Shown piece by piece: positions 15,901 to 25,643 of a stretch of DNA of 64,000 bases. The DNA is taken from the NCBI GenBank assembly GCA_017651645.1, contig JAGCCO010000029.1, forward strand, positions 27,058-91,057. The letters are read 5' to 3'. Numbering within the stretch: the stretch's first letter is position 1; each line of letters starts with the position of its first letter. The stretch is from Bacteroidales bacterium. GTDB lineage: Bacteria; Bacteroidota; Bacteroidia; Bacteroidales; F082. The translations under genes were made by a program, and so were the position numbers. Below the pieces are notes generated by a model. It searched no databases. It saw only the letters and a program-made list of their open reading frames with translations, and was not told the DNA's origin.

Positions 15901-18743
15901 TTCAAGAATACGAGGACGCTAAAGCTAAGGCACAAGAGCAGATTGCAGCGTCCCGTGATGAAACCGTCCAAGAAGCACTCGCACGTACTAAGAAGGAATG
16001 GGAAGCCGCCAAAAAAGAAGTCGAGAACATTAAAAATAACGGGGGTAAGGCCGCTGATTTGTCGGCAGCGCAACAGCGTGAGTCGGACGCAAAAAAAGCC
16101 TATCAAGCACTCGGCGGTGTCACCGAAGATAAAGAAGTCGAGCGTCAGCAGAAGTTCCAAGACGAGTTGGCAAAAATGCGTCAGTCGAACTTGCAACGGG
16201 AAATAAATCTTCAAGAGGAAGGACTCAAAAAGAAAATCGAACTTATTGATTTAGAGTACGATAAAAAAATTGAAGAGTACAAAAAACGCGAGCGTGACCT
16301 TGACAAACAACTTGCAAACAAGGAAATCACCCAAGAAGAACATGACGCAAGTGTTCAAATAATCGACAAAGAGCGCAGTTTGGCCGAACGGGAACGGGAC
16401 AAATCGGTTGACGACGTGTACGCTAAACTCGTTGATGGCTACAAGGACTACGCTGACAAAAAACTTGAGATTGACAACAAATACTACAAGGACAGAGAGG
16501 AACTCGAGGCTGTTATCAACAGCGAGAACGCCACTGACGAACAGAAGGCACTCGCCAAGAAAGGACTTGTCAAACTCGAAGAAGGGTATAACAAGGCCAT
16601 TGTTGACTTAGGAATGGAAAAAATCAAAGAAGGCGGCGAATGGCGCAAGGTCTTTGAAAACCTAAACAACTACGGTATCACCACGCTCAACAACTTAAAG
16701 AAGGAACTCGAGGATGTCGGCAAAGACTTGACCGAGAACATGAACCCCGCTGACTTAGAGGCATACAACGAAGCCTTACAACGTCTGCGTGAGCGGCTAA
16801 TGGACTTTGACCCAATGGGGTCGTACAAAAAAGCAAAGGACAATCTCAAGGATAGAAAGCAAGCGGCCAAAGACGCAAAAACAAGGTATGACGCAGCAAA
16901 GGGAACAGAAGAGGAAGCTAAAGCCCTTCAAGAACTTATCAAAGCCGAAGACGAAGCCGCAGAAGCGCAAGAGAACTTCAACACGGCGCAAGAAAAAATG
17001 CTTTCCCATGTTGATAAAATGACCGCCCCGCTGAAAAAGTTTGCGAGCCAACTTGAAGAGTTGGGTAGTAAGTCGGACACCCTTGCGGGGGACATCGCAG
17101 CCGCTGTCGGTTCGGTTGTCAACACCACATTCGACTGCATAGACCAAATTGTCAACATTACGGAAACGGCTTCACAAGCGATGGAAGCAGCGTCAAAGGG
17201 CGCAGAAAAAGCAAGTGAGACCACAGCCGCCGCCATATCTGCTGTCGAGAAGGCGAGCATTGTCCTTGCCATCATCAGTGCGGTCTTGCAGATAGGCCAA
17301 CAGATAGAGAAGATGATTGACAAGAACAAGCAGCGGAACGAGGAAAAGATAAACGACATCAACCGTATGCAAGGGGCTGTCAACGACTATCGGAACGCTG
17401 TACTCGAAGCGCAGCTCGCTGAGAAGAATTGGTTCTCACAGACCAAACGTGGCGGCCTTGAAGACAGTTGGAAACGCAGCAAACAAGCACTCGATAACTA
17501 TCAAAAAACCGCCAATAAAATTGTTGACGAATACAAGGACGAGGAAGGTGGCGGTCTTATGGTGCAGATTGGCAAATGGGCGACCAAGGCCACATCCGCT
17601 ATTGGGGACACCATTGGTGCGGGATTGAAAGAGATGGGTGCTGATTGGGCGGACACCGCACTTGAGTACATTGACTTAGGCAGACTGTCGTCAAAAGCCT
17701 TTGATTGGGCGAACGGTGAAGAGTGGAATTGGGACGAGTCCCATCAAAACGTTTGGCAAGCCGCAAAAGAACTGAAAGAAGGCGAGAAATATGCAAAGGA
17801 TAATCTTCGCATGATTACTCAGCACTCACAGAAGGGTACTTTGGGTATCGGTTCAAAGAAAGAGAAAACACAAGACCTTGTTGAATGGACGAAGGAAAAC
17901 CTTGGCGCAGACCTATACAGCAAAGAAACGGGTCGTGTTGATGTCAATGTAGCGCAGACCATCCTTGACAACTACGCCGAAGATTTGCCAAAGACAACCA
18001 AGATAACCCTTGAGGAACTGAAAAAACAAGAAGAAGCTGTCGAGCAGTTTGAACAAGATGTAAAAGATTACATTTCCGACACATTCTCTACACTTGCCGA
18101 CTCACTTGTTGACTCGCTGTTTAATTGGCTTGACACGGGCGAGGACGTTATGGACGCTTTCGAGAAAGACACCAAAGAAACGTTCCGAAACATCGCCAAA
18201 GACACTTTGAAACAGCAGCTCTTAGAGAAATATTTCAACGGTTATGCCGACGAGCTAAAAACTGTAACGGAACGCGGATTTAACGGTGAACTTTCACCCG
18301 AGCAAGTGGCGCAAGAGTATGCAAAAATACAAGACAGCTTCAATGCGAAGATAGCGGCGGACGAGGAAAAGTTGAAGGCTATGACCGAGTCAATAGACAA
18401 GATATTCGGCGGCACATCCGTAACGGACGAGCAGCAGTCGGCCATAGCGGGTGCGTTCAAAACGATGGGCGAAGACCAAGCGGGTGTCCTTGAAGCTCGC
18501 TTTACCGCAGTCTATGAGAGCAATCTCGCCATACAAGGAATTATCCACAGTGCGGCCAACGACATCGTCAACCAACAGAGATTGCTTTACAACATCGCCA
18601 ACGACGCTCGGAATATTCTTGTGCAAGGCAATCTCGAGTTACAAGCGATACACACAGCCGCAGACAAAATCCAAAAAAGTTGTCTGCACATTGAGGACTA
18701 CGCATATAATACTCAACAGAACACAAAAAAAATGGCGGGGTAA
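12963..18743 (+). CDS. tape measure protein
   Basis: 1926-aa protein that sets tail length and is probably ejected into the host. Long coiled-coil stretches dominate residues 1-160, 470-600 and 1030-1330. A hydrophobic segment around residue 620 (SNPFTLIAAGVAALI) is a hallmark of tape measures, and a second lies near 1430 (ASIVLAIISAVLQIGQQ). The C-terminal part holds amphipathic segments (FSTLADSLVDSLFNWLD) like those of tail-tip-binding ends. No peptidase or lysozyme domain is obvious. It follows the frameshifted chaperone, as is usual. Confidence 0.95.
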   Translation: MLYFDVEADWKKFRDLQREIVRLKESLQDISLDESQIEENTKQLEKLQATLVDMAKAAAVAGVDIERGFAHKVQATRASLQEYGEMIDSTKEKIQRYTENVARLKEMQSKYASNTNNFKEIGVNIDRESAALEREQNNLDTLTEQRRLAIKSLSQMSLEYDIARDKADDFTDALEIQSASLKQSMGTIKNIAAGVFSFGAAKGFIQKMADVRASFQDTESSMTIFLKDAQRATSFVEDLKKEAYFNMFEFSDLNQASTQMLSYGTSVDDVIPKLHQLSEIATGTHQPIGLMVDLFNKAKAVGTVDTRGLQQWARAGLNVADTLENAGIKVDRTKITFEQLNKAIEISTQAGGQFSGIMNSQMQNISAITGQLKDNITNMFNELGKQNEGTIHDAIQYVSELVANYDKLVPIVKDLVVAFGSFKAASYVLDIVQELSGKFETLSEVLTDNATKTELLTVRKKGLREGTEEYIKALQVEMEKSEIKADTILKNADKELAKATELYDTKELALKQINEEIKANDTLLESALKTGDTKQAEVLQTRKNTLETNKNTISEELNAAAKDKNAAATKKKEAEQQKEALATRKNTIENERNAASQKFLQRAVNGVKGAFAKLKVALLSNPFTLIAAGVAALISVMSKLRDKYNEIHEGETRAAAAMAKASEAANDEKIKLGNLKDALESTEKGTDKYNQKKKEVVSFAAQYDRTLAREIEQTGLSAENYNALAAAIERTANARRAADYVASEGQKIQEGRDTFVTTTRERLAKYVSEGKGKNKGTTDADIEQRQKDVDAAMALVAEYYEKAVTNTSGKYVSFSGKTGSTNLDIIKAMGFDDAKATEIYKALHFIDDMGKGGDFSHALEEQLRKEQSSRKGIKTMMAAGGVDYTKLAETVVQQADTIIGKVVDENGKETLNDIVRQRESLAENKGYDKIQKMTDISNALNSNVELLKIKQQTLEQYAELAVGEDKEGVLKYINEVKRYIQEYEDAKAKAQEQIAASRDETVQEALARTKKEWEAAKKEVENIKNNGGKAADLSAAQQRESDAKKAYQALGGVTEDKEVERQQKFQDELAKMRQSNLQREINLQEEGLKKKIELIDLEYDKKIEEYKKRERDLDKQLANKEITQEEHDASVQIIDKERSLAERERDKSVDDVYAKLVDGYKDYADKKLEIDNKYYKDREELEAVINSENATDEQKALAKKGLVKLEEGYNKAIVDLGMEKIKEGGEWRKVFENLNNYGITTLNNLKKELEDVGKDLTENMNPADLEAYNEALQRLRERLMDFDPMGSYKKAKDNLKDRKQAAKDAKTRYDAAKGTEEEAKALQELIKAEDEAAEAQENFNTAQEKMLSHVDKMTAPLKKFASQLEELGSKSDTLAGDIAAAVGSVVNTTFDCIDQIVNITETASQAMEAASKGAEKASETTAAAISAVEKASIVLAIISAVLQIGQQIEKMIDKNKQRNEEKINDINRMQGAVNDYRNAVLEAQLAEKNWFSQTKRGGLEDSWKRSKQALDNYQKTANKIVDEYKDEEGGGLMVQIGKWATKATSAIGDTIGAGLKEMGADWADTALEYIDLGRLSSKAFDWANGEEWNWDESHQNVWQAAKELKEGEKYAKDNLRMITQHSQKGTLGIGSKKEKTQDLVEWTKENLGADLYSKETGRVDVNVAQTILDNYAEDLPKTTKITLEELKKQEEAVEQFEQDVKDYISDTFSTLADSLVDSLFNWLDTGEDVMDAFEKDTKETFRNIAKDTLKQQLLEKYFNGYADELKTVTERGFNGELSPEQVAQEYAKIQDSFNAKIAADEEKLKAMTESIDKIFGGTSVTDEQQSAIAGAFKTMGEDQAGVLEARFTAVYESNLAIQGIIHSAANDIVNQQRLLYNIANDARNILVQGNLELQAIHTAADKIQKSCLHIEDYAYNTQQNTKKMAG

Positions 18744-18770
18744 ATAATAAATAACTAATTTTGAAGTGCT

Positions 18771-20141
18771 ATGAGAACAGACGGACTACTTATAAACGGC
18801 TACAACGCGCTCACTACATACGGGGTGATGATGGACGAGGGTTTCCTTGACGCATTGAACGCACCCGCACCATTAAAAGAGTTTCTATCTTTTGAGAGCC
18901 GCGTGACAGACGGTACGGAATATCTGCTGATGGACGCTTCACAGCACTCGATGGCCAAAACGAAAGCCCGAGAACTGACATTGAAGTTCCGTGTTTGGGC
19001 GGACGAAAGCGGTACACTCACTCAGCAGCAAACACAGTTGCAGCAGCGGAAAGACGCTTTCTTGACCGTTCTACAAGTTGGTGCCGTGGCTATCAAAGTT
19101 CCCGATGTCAGTGACAAGACTTACAATCTCGTATATACGGGGCAGAACATCGCCTTCAACTACAACGCACTGCGGACATCATGTTCGATAGCGGCCAAGT
19201 TTGTAGAAGCACTCTACGCTCAGCCGCCCGTTCCCGTTCCGCCCGCACCGACACCGATACCCGTTTACCCGCTCGAAGTGGAAAACGCGCCGATAGTCAT
19301 TGACGCAGATACTACTTGGTCAGCAACGTATCGTGTCAAGAACGCGGAAGGTACGGTGACAGTAACGAGCAGCTCGCCGAACATCACGGCGGAAATAACA
19401 ACAATCGACAGCAACCCGTACCTAAGAGTACGCACGACATCGGTTTTGCAAGCCGACCTATCCGCCACCGTGACCGTGGTTAACGGCACAGCGAGCGTAA
19501 GTATTCCCGTGACTGCTATTGTTCCAACACTTACTCTGTCTGTTGACGCGCCGATAAAAATAGTAGCGGACGCACAAGCCGTTTTGTTCCCGATTTTGAA
19601 CGCTTCGGGTACGGTGACTGTATCGAGCAGCTCTGTTGATATTGTTGCGTCCGTTGTAACGCAGAATAACAGCCCTTATCTTAGTGTCCGCTCGGCCACA
19701 CAAGCGTCAACAACAGTAACAGCCGTGTTGACACTCACCGACAGCGAAGGAACTATAACGGTTGACGCTATCGCTGAGCCCGTTATTGAACCAAAATTTG
19801 TTGTAACTCCAAGTAATGTTTTATTATATAACACTTCGGACTCTATACCTTTAGAGTTTACTTTGGATGGTGAAGCACCATACACCTTAGATAGTTTGGA
19901 ATACAACTACGGACAAGCGTCATCAGCGAACCAAAAGGCTGTAATAGACAACTATGCCGCAAATATAGCGAGCTCAATTCAAATTGTCGGAAACACATTA
20001 GAAGCCACGGCACCAAAAACAACATCAATGTTATTATCTTTTGAGCCTATATTTAAAATAACAATTGTAGATAACAATGGTCTTTATCAAGATATAATTT
20101 TAGTTATTGTACCTTGGAGACAATGGGAGACATTAGCATAA
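18771..20141 (+). CDS. distal tail protein (Dit-like) with Ig-like extensions
   Basis: 456 aa. Residues 1-150 match the layout of distal tail hub proteins (LLINGYNALTTYGVMMDEGF, then ARELTLKFRVWAD and FLTVLQVGAVAIKV). A proline-rich linker (PPVPVPPAPTPIPVYP) leads to at least two S/T/V-rich Ig-like repeats (TVTVTSSSPNITAEI and TVTVSSSSVDIVASV). The last 110 residues are encoded by distinctly AT-richer DNA (19800-20141), suggesting a recently acquired adhesion domain. It links the tube to the tail tip. Confidence 0.8.
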   Translation: MRTDGLLINGYNALTTYGVMMDEGFLDALNAPAPLKEFLSFESRVTDGTEYLLMDASQHSMAKTKARELTLKFRVWADESGTLTQQQTQLQQRKDAFLTVLQVGAVAIKVPDVSDKTYNLVYTGQNIAFNYNALRTSCSIAAKFVEALYAQPPVPVPPAPTPIPVYPLEVENAPIVIDADTTWSATYRVKNAEGTVTVTSSSPNITAEITTIDSNPYLRVRTTSVLQADLSATVTVVNGTASVSIPVTAIVPTLTLSVDAPIKIVADAQAVLFPILNASGTVTVSSSSVDIVASVVTQNNSPYLSVRSATQASTTVTAVLTLTDSEGTITVDAIAEPVIEPKFVVTPSNVLLYNTSDSIPLEFTLDGEAPYTLDSLEYNYGQASSANQKAVIDNYAANIASSIQIVGNTLEATAPKTTSMLLSFEPIFKITIVDNNGLYQDIILVIVPWRQWETLA

Positions 20142-20147
20142 ATTCCA

Positions 20148-23100
20148 ATGGAAACGATTAAGATATACGAAGCAGACGGTACAGAATGGTGGGAAGTTAA
20201 GGTAATGCCCGAAAGTATGTACCATAACGAACTTGAAGGCGACGAGTATGTCGAGTTACGTTGGGAGTCCTACGACTATGTAAGAATACCCGTGGGCAGT
20301 TACGTCATATACAACGGACGTACCTACCGACTGACAGAGCCGCACGAACCGACACGCAGAACAGAAAGTATCTACACGTTCAATCCCAAGTTCTACTCGC
20401 AGACCTTCCATTGGAAAAAGGCCATGGCTTGCTTGTACGAGTACGCCAATACGGTTACATACGACGACACGGACAACACAATTTCCGCCACAATACCCGA
20501 CCCGATAAGCCGTGAGCTTGATTGGTCGTACAAAGGTAATGTTCCCGACGCTCTTTTCATGCTGATACAGATGATAAAGAACGAGACGGGTGAGACATGG
20601 ACGGCACACTACGTAACGGAAATACAAGACAAACTAATTGAGTTCACATCTCAAGGCAGTTCGGTGTTTGATTTCCTTACAAAGATTGCAGAGCAATGCG
20701 GTAAAGAGTTTTATTTCAACTACGACAATGCCACACCGCAAGTCTGCTTTGGGACATTGGAATTAGAGTCAAGCGGCACACACACGGAAGATGGTCGTGT
20801 CCTTCTCTATGTTGGCGATGATGTTCAAAACCCTTCGGTTTCAAGCGAGGCGGAAGATTATTTCACCCGCTTCTATTTCTTTGGCTCAACACGCAATATT
20901 GACCAACCTAACAGCATAACAAAGAGTTCGGTGGTGAACCGCCGATTGCCGTTGTGTCCTTCAAAGATTACAGCAGCGGGGTTCAACGACATGAACTACT
21001 ACCCGAAAGGCTTTATTGACATTGACCGCACGGCTGACAGTTACAATGACAGACAATACGTTCCCGATTTGCCGCCATTCAAGGTATTTGCACAGTCGGT
21101 TTTCTTCGACGACATCTATCCGCATTCCGATTTGAAGATACAGACCGTGCAGACTCGGCACATAGCGGTCTTGGACGACGCGGGTGCGCCTACGGGTGAG
21201 ACCATGCCTATTTATTACGTCAAACTGATGAATGGCGATGGCACAGCGTTCAGTTTCAACAGCGGAACATACCCGAATGGTGATATGCTGCCGACACTTG
21301 TACCGTCTATTTCGTTCCGAAGCGGCTATCTGCAAGGTCTTGAGTATGAACTCATCTACCACGACACCAACTTCACTGTCAGCACAACGGGAACGGAAGG
21401 CCAAGGCGGACACGTAACCATACAAGCCCCGTGCTTCGAGATAGTCTTTGACACAAACAGCAACCCAAGGCTTCCGAACGACAATATCAAGCCGCAAGTC
21501 AATGACGAGTGTACGCTGTTCAATATTCATATGCCTAACGAGTATGTTTGGAACGCTCAGCGCGAACTTGAACAGAAGGCAATAGACTACATCGAAAAGA
21601 AAAATGTTGATAAGAACACCTACACGCTGCCATCCAACCCTACAAGGTTCGAGCACGTGGCCGCCTTGCGGGAACTTACCGTGGGTAAGAAGGTGAAGAT
21701 GATGTACCCGAACGGGGAAGTTGTGTTAAGCCGTGTTATTCAAGTAGATAAACACATTGACCTACCTTGTGACTGCACAATTACCATCGGTTACAGTTCT
21801 CGTCAAGGAACAATACAAACGCTGCGCGAGGTGATAGACGATACATCAGCCAACGTGGAAACTGTTATCAAGACGGGCGACAAGACAAAAGCGCAGTTGC
21901 TCGGTTTGAAAAACGGATATTTGGCGCAGAAAGAGACCTTCGACGCTGCCTTCGACGCTGACGGATATTTTGATGGCTCACGGATAAAACCGCTGACCGT
22001 GGAAACACAAGCGTTGAAAGTAGGCTCACGCAGTCAGCAGTTCGCACTTTCGGGTGTTGATTTCTCGGTGGCGAAATACATAAGCGGCTCGGGTATTCTG
22101 TCTTGGGATTGTACGAACGGCAAACTGTCTCATTTCAGCTTGGACGAAACGTGCATTCTGCAATGGAACATACCTACGGGTTCGCAAGCGTTGTCGCTCA
22201 ATGGTGCGGCAAATGTGACGCAGTATATCTACGCCAAGGTTGATAAAGATGGTTTCCCCGCCACAGCCACGGGTGGTATCAAGACAAACAGCAACAATGG
22301 GGCATTTGTCGTAACACCCGACCAAAAAAGGTTCAATGACGACCCGACGTATTATTACTTCCTTGTTGGCACCGTCAGCAGCGAATTAACCGAGTCGGAC
22401 TCTTCGTACAAGACAAGGATAATATCGCTGACCTATGGCACAACCACCATCAATGGCAGACAAGTGACCACGGGTGTTATACGCAGTTCGGACGATAACC
22501 ATGGTGTTGTTATCGACCTTGACAACGGAACGATAACGGGTAAAATCCGCTTCTTGTCGAACGGGCAAGCGGTTGAGTCGGACGACTACATAAACAACGT
22601 CATAGATGTTGGTGGAAGAAACCTTGCGTTGGGAACAAACAACACAACCGAATACTCACGCACGTTTACTGCGGGCGGTTCTTGGGTTGAAGGTTTGACA
22701 TTCTCGATAAAAAGAATTGCGGGGTGCACCCAATATGTATTTTCCTTTGAAGCAAAAGCGACGGTGGCAAACACGGTAATTACGTGTCATTTTTACAGTC
22801 CAAACACCACAACAAAAGCAACAAGTAGCACGGGACAAACATCGACAAGCTCGGACGGAAACTGCAAGGTTACAGTAGGGACGGAATGGAAACGCTATTG
22901 GGTTAAATATGAACAAAGTGACACCGCAGCCACTACGAAATCTTGTATTATAGGAAGGTTGATAGACCTATCGACCACTGTGACTTGTTACTATCGTGCA
23001 ATTAAAATAGAGCAAGGTGCGGTTGCTACGGATTGGTCGCCCGCACCCGAAGATGTTGAAGGTTTTACACTTGCCCAACGCGAAGCCGTAGAAAGCGGTA

Positions 23101-24710
23101 TGCAATACCTAAAAACAGCGTTAAGGCTCGCACAACAAGGGGAAACAATCATAGATGGTGGCCTTGTCTTGTCAACCATGATTGGTGTTTTGGAACAGAA
23201 CGGGCAGTTGCAAGCCGCCTTGAATGGGTGTGCGGGGCAGAATGACCCGATTATTATGAGCGGTATGGTGAACTCGCAGAACATGGCAAGGGGTACGTTC
23301 CGTGTCTATCCCGATGGCCACATCGAAATCCATAAGACTGAGAGCGAATTGATTAACATAGCCGACGGTGAGATACTGTTCAAGACTTCCACAGAGACAC
23401 GTAACAGAATAACAACGTCTTCCATGACGGATATTGCCACAACCGAAACGAATGTCACAAGTGGCGGTACGGGTTCGGGTTCTCTTGTTAGTTCTGCGAG
23501 CACAACGTCAGTCAAACAACTCACTTTGTTGGGGGTTGGCGGTTGGTCAACATATCTTCCGTATTCAAATTACCACGCAACCATAGATGTACCTTACAAC
23601 TCGATGGCCGCAGTGTTGTACGATGGTGGTAGCCTAACATTAAGTAAGAATGCAGACGTTACAATCCCCGCATTCAGCGTAACCATCAATAATGTTACAT
23701 CCGTTAACACGATAACTCACGACACGGGTAGTCAATTAAGCGTTGACCGTGGAATTGGTATAATACACAAAGAACAAACTGCCTACCTTTCATCATCAAG
23801 CCCGTCTCATACGTGGTGTTCCATAAAAATCTATCGTGGTTCAACAACGGTAGCAACGTTGTATAATAACAGTTTAGGATATATTAGCGATGGTAGCTCA
23901 AAGACAGTAAGCGTCTCGCAACAGACTCTGCGCGGTTTACAAGCGGGAACATATAGTTTGCGTGTTGCAATAGAAGTAACAGTTGATAGCAAAACAACTA
24001 CCTTTGAAACAGACTCGTCAAATCCGTCTTATAACGTTGATACATCGAATGTTGGTGCAAAGACAGCATACACAGCCAATATTCCCGCCATTACGGGTTG
24101 CTCAATCAGTTACAACGCATACCAAAACGTTATTTATCGTGACGGCTTATTTTTAAGCCAAAGGAACACCGATTGGTTGGGCATAGACCCCAATTCGGGA
24201 AGTTCAAAGTACGGCCTTATGGCGGCAAAGAGTTCCAAGACCGACCGCACAATGCTACACCTTACAGCGGGAACGGGCACAAACTCTGCAACTGCTCGCT
24301 TCGGAATACATGGTTGGTTACAAAAATTAGGAACTTTCGACGCAACAAGCGCGTTTTGTAGAGTGAACATGATAGTCTTTGCGGGCGATTTTTGGTATAA
24401 TAACGGAACTTGGAGTTATTCTATAAAATTTAACCCGCTTGGCTTGACTATATCCACAAGCCACATAAAAGAAGGTCACTTTCAGCTAACCCACAATATC
24501 GGGCACACGGACTATTTTGTATTGGGCTGCGGTTTTGCTGACCAATCTTCACAAGGGGACACAGCAACAAACCCTAACGATAGGGGTTGCTATGTTACAT
24601 TTTATAACAGAACAACAAGTACGGTCAAAATTCGACTCGCGGACGACAGTACGGGAAATAACTATGAGTGCTACTTGGCAATAATAGATTTTAGACAATA
24701 CACATATTAA
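20148..24710 (+). CDS. tail tip/baseplate protein with carbohydrate-binding modules
   Basis: 1520-aa protein after Dit, in the Tal/gp27-like tail-associated position. The N-terminal 600 residues are hub-like (YDYVRIPVGSYVIYNGRTYR, then FLTKIAEQCGKEFYFNYDN). A module at about residues 820-970 opens with GGRNLALGTNNT and ends EQGAVATDWSPAPEDVEG, the common jelly-roll sugar-binding domain of tail proteins. The C-terminal 400 residues are S/T/N-rich strands probably used for receptor contact. No lytic domain is recognised. Confidence 0.8.
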   Translation: METIKIYEADGTEWWEVKVMPESMYHNELEGDEYVELRWESYDYVRIPVGSYVIYNGRTYRLTEPHEPTRRTESIYTFNPKFYSQTFHWKKAMACLYEYANTVTYDDTDNTISATIPDPISRELDWSYKGNVPDALFMLIQMIKNETGETWTAHYVTEIQDKLIEFTSQGSSVFDFLTKIAEQCGKEFYFNYDNATPQVCFGTLELESSGTHTEDGRVLLYVGDDVQNPSVSSEAEDYFTRFYFFGSTRNIDQPNSITKSSVVNRRLPLCPSKITAAGFNDMNYYPKGFIDIDRTADSYNDRQYVPDLPPFKVFAQSVFFDDIYPHSDLKIQTVQTRHIAVLDDAGAPTGETMPIYYVKLMNGDGTAFSFNSGTYPNGDMLPTLVPSISFRSGYLQGLEYELIYHDTNFTVSTTGTEGQGGHVTIQAPCFEIVFDTNSNPRLPNDNIKPQVNDECTLFNIHMPNEYVWNAQRELEQKAIDYIEKKNVDKNTYTLPSNPTRFEHVAALRELTVGKKVKMMYPNGEVVLSRVIQVDKHIDLPCDCTITIGYSSRQGTIQTLREVIDDTSANVETVIKTGDKTKAQLLGLKNGYLAQKETFDAAFDADGYFDGSRIKPLTVETQALKVGSRSQQFALSGVDFSVAKYISGSGILSWDCTNGKLSHFSLDETCILQWNIPTGSQALSLNGAANVTQYIYAKVDKDGFPATATGGIKTNSNNGAFVVTPDQKRFNDDPTYYYFLVGTVSSELTESDSSYKTRIISLTYGTTTINGRQVTTGVIRSSDDNHGVVIDLDNGTITGKIRFLSNGQAVESDDYINNVIDVGGRNLALGTNNTTEYSRTFTAGGSWVEGLTFSIKRIAGCTQYVFSFEAKATVANTVITCHFYSPNTTTKATSSTGQTSTSSDGNCKVTVGTEWKRYWVKYEQSDTAATTKSCIIGRLIDLSTTVTCYYRAIKIEQGAVATDWSPAPEDVEGFTLAQREAVESGMQYLKTALRLAQQGETIIDGGLVLSTMIGVLEQNGQLQAALNGCAGQNDPIIMSGMVNSQNMARGTFRVYPDGHIEIHKTESELINIADGEILFKTSTETRNRITTSSMTDIATTETNVTSGGTGSGSLVSSASTTSVKQLTLLGVGGWSTYLPYSNYHATIDVPYNSMAAVLYDGGSLTLSKNADVTIPAFSVTINNVTSVNTITHDTGSQLSVDRGIGIIHKEQTAYLSSSSPSHTWCSIKIYRGSTTVATLYNNSLGYISDGSSKTVSVSQQTLRGLQAGTYSLRVAIEVTVDSKTTTFETDSSNPSYNVDTSNVGAKTAYTANIPAITGCSISYNAYQNVIYRDGLFLSQRNTDWLGIDPNSGSSKYGLMAAKSSKTDRTMLHLTAGTGTNSATARFGIHGWLQKLGTFDATSAFCRVNMIVFAGDFWYNNGTWSYSIKFNPLGLTISTSHIKEGHFQLTHNIGHTDYFVLGCGFADQSSQGDTATNPNDRGCYVTFYNRTTSTVKIRLADDSTGNNYECYLAIIDFRQYTY

Positions 24711-24720
24711 TAAAATATTA

Positions 24721-24729
24721 TATCTTTGC
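24721..24729 (+). promoter_or_regulatory. promoter of the lipoprotein moron
   Basis: TATCTTTGC matches TAnnTTTGC and lies in the AT-rich gap after the tail gene. The distance to the ATG at 24760 (31 nt) fits a short leader and argues against the ATG at 24733. A separate promoter suggests expression independent of late genes. Confidence 0.7.
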
Positions 24730-24759
24730 ACAATGTTTTTTTCAAAAAAAATTACAATT

Positions 24760-25368
24760 ATGAGAAAGTTAGCACTTTGGGGACTACTCGTCCTTGTTTT
24801 GTTGGCAAGTTGCGACAAGAAAGTAAAAAGACCAAACAGTTATCCGCTTTACGTAAGCGGGGTTGACCATGTTGGCGTGAAACACGTGGCGGACGGACGA
24901 CGTTATGAAGCGAATATCAGCGCACCAATGACCGCGCTGCAAGTTCTGCTTGCTATGTTAAAATACAACGAGCAGAGAAAAAAAGAATACGGGGACAGCA
25001 CCGACACTTATTGTGGTGATTTGAATTTTTATTCATTACACAAACAAAGTCCGTGTGTTATCGGGTTACATACCGATAATATAGACACAACGGGTGTAAA
25101 ACTCGTCTTCCATGCGATAAATCTGTCAACGCTCGATGATAATGAGTTTATAAATCCGAACGTTTCCAAAGATTTGACAATTTCGGTCAATGGCGACACG
25201 CTTGCTTACATACCAAACGCACAACGCGAAGCAGCATACGCGCAGATTAGAGAGTTGTGGGACGACGAAGATTGGGACGCTATGTACGAGATATTCGAGA
25301 ACGGATTGCAGTTTATCCCGTGTACGGGCGAGCAGTACAGAATGTTGGAAGCGCAAGGCATAAATTAA
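24760..25368 (+). CDS. predicted lipoprotein, 202 aa (moron)
   Basis: Begins with a signal peptide (MRKLALWGLLVLVLLASC) whose lipobox LASC places the lipidated cysteine at residue 18. Residues after the cysteine are DKKVKR, not the acidic export signal known for surface lipoproteins of Bacteroidetes, so a periplasmic-facing location is more likely. The mature domain is not recognised. It has its own promoter and terminator behind the tail genes. Membrane lipoproteins in this setting often block superinfection; that role is inferred. Confidence 0.75.
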   Translation: MRKLALWGLLVLVLLASCDKKVKRPNSYPLYVSGVDHVGVKHVADGRRYEANISAPMTALQVLLAMLKYNEQRKKEYGDSTDTYCGDLNFYSLHKQSPCVIGLHTDNIDTTGVKLVFHAINLSTLDDNEFINPNVSKDLTISVNGDTLAYIPNAQREAAYAQIRELWDDEDWDAMYEIFENGLQFIPCTGEQYRMLEAQGIN

Positions 25369-25412
25369 CTTATAGGTTAACCATCTCATCAACCATGTGT
25401 TGAAAGAGAAAC

Positions 25413-25460
25413 GAGGCCGCCTTTGCATTGTGGTTACACGGTGGGGCGGCTTCTGCTTTT
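25413..25460 (+). terminator. terminator after the lipoprotein gene
   Basis: Bases 25413-25421 pair with 25445-25453 (9 bp, one G-U) around a 23-nt loop, followed by TGCTTTT. Confidence 0.65.
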
Positions 25461-25549
25461 CCAATACTTTCCAATTCTTGCTAATCTGTAAAGAATTAGC
25501 AACAATTATCAAAATAGCGGAAATTCTCCCTTGATTTCCGATTGTTTCC

Positions 25550-25557
25550 TATCTTTG
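25550..25557 (+). promoter_or_regulatory. promoter of a candidate small RNA
   Basis: TATCTTTG matches TAnnTTTG. CTTG at 25530-25533 is a weak -33 candidate. It lies inside a 700-nt stretch without a convincing gene and is followed by two hairpins. Confidence 0.5.
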
Positions 25558-25562
25558 TACTG

Positions 25563-25643
25563 AATTTAAGCACAACACCGCCTTGTTTTATTCGGGGCGG
25601 TCGCCGTGGGGTTGGTTGCCAAACCGACTTGCACGGCTTTTTT
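25563..25643 (+). ncRNA. candidate small RNA ending in an intrinsic terminator
   Basis: The predicted transcript of about 80 nt contains a first hairpin (25577-25582 with 25596-25601). A long second hairpin follows: 25603-25608 with 25632-25637, continued inside by 25611-25617 with 25622-25628. It ends with six T. This is the layout of a bacterial sRNA. I do not recognise the family. Confidence 0.55.
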
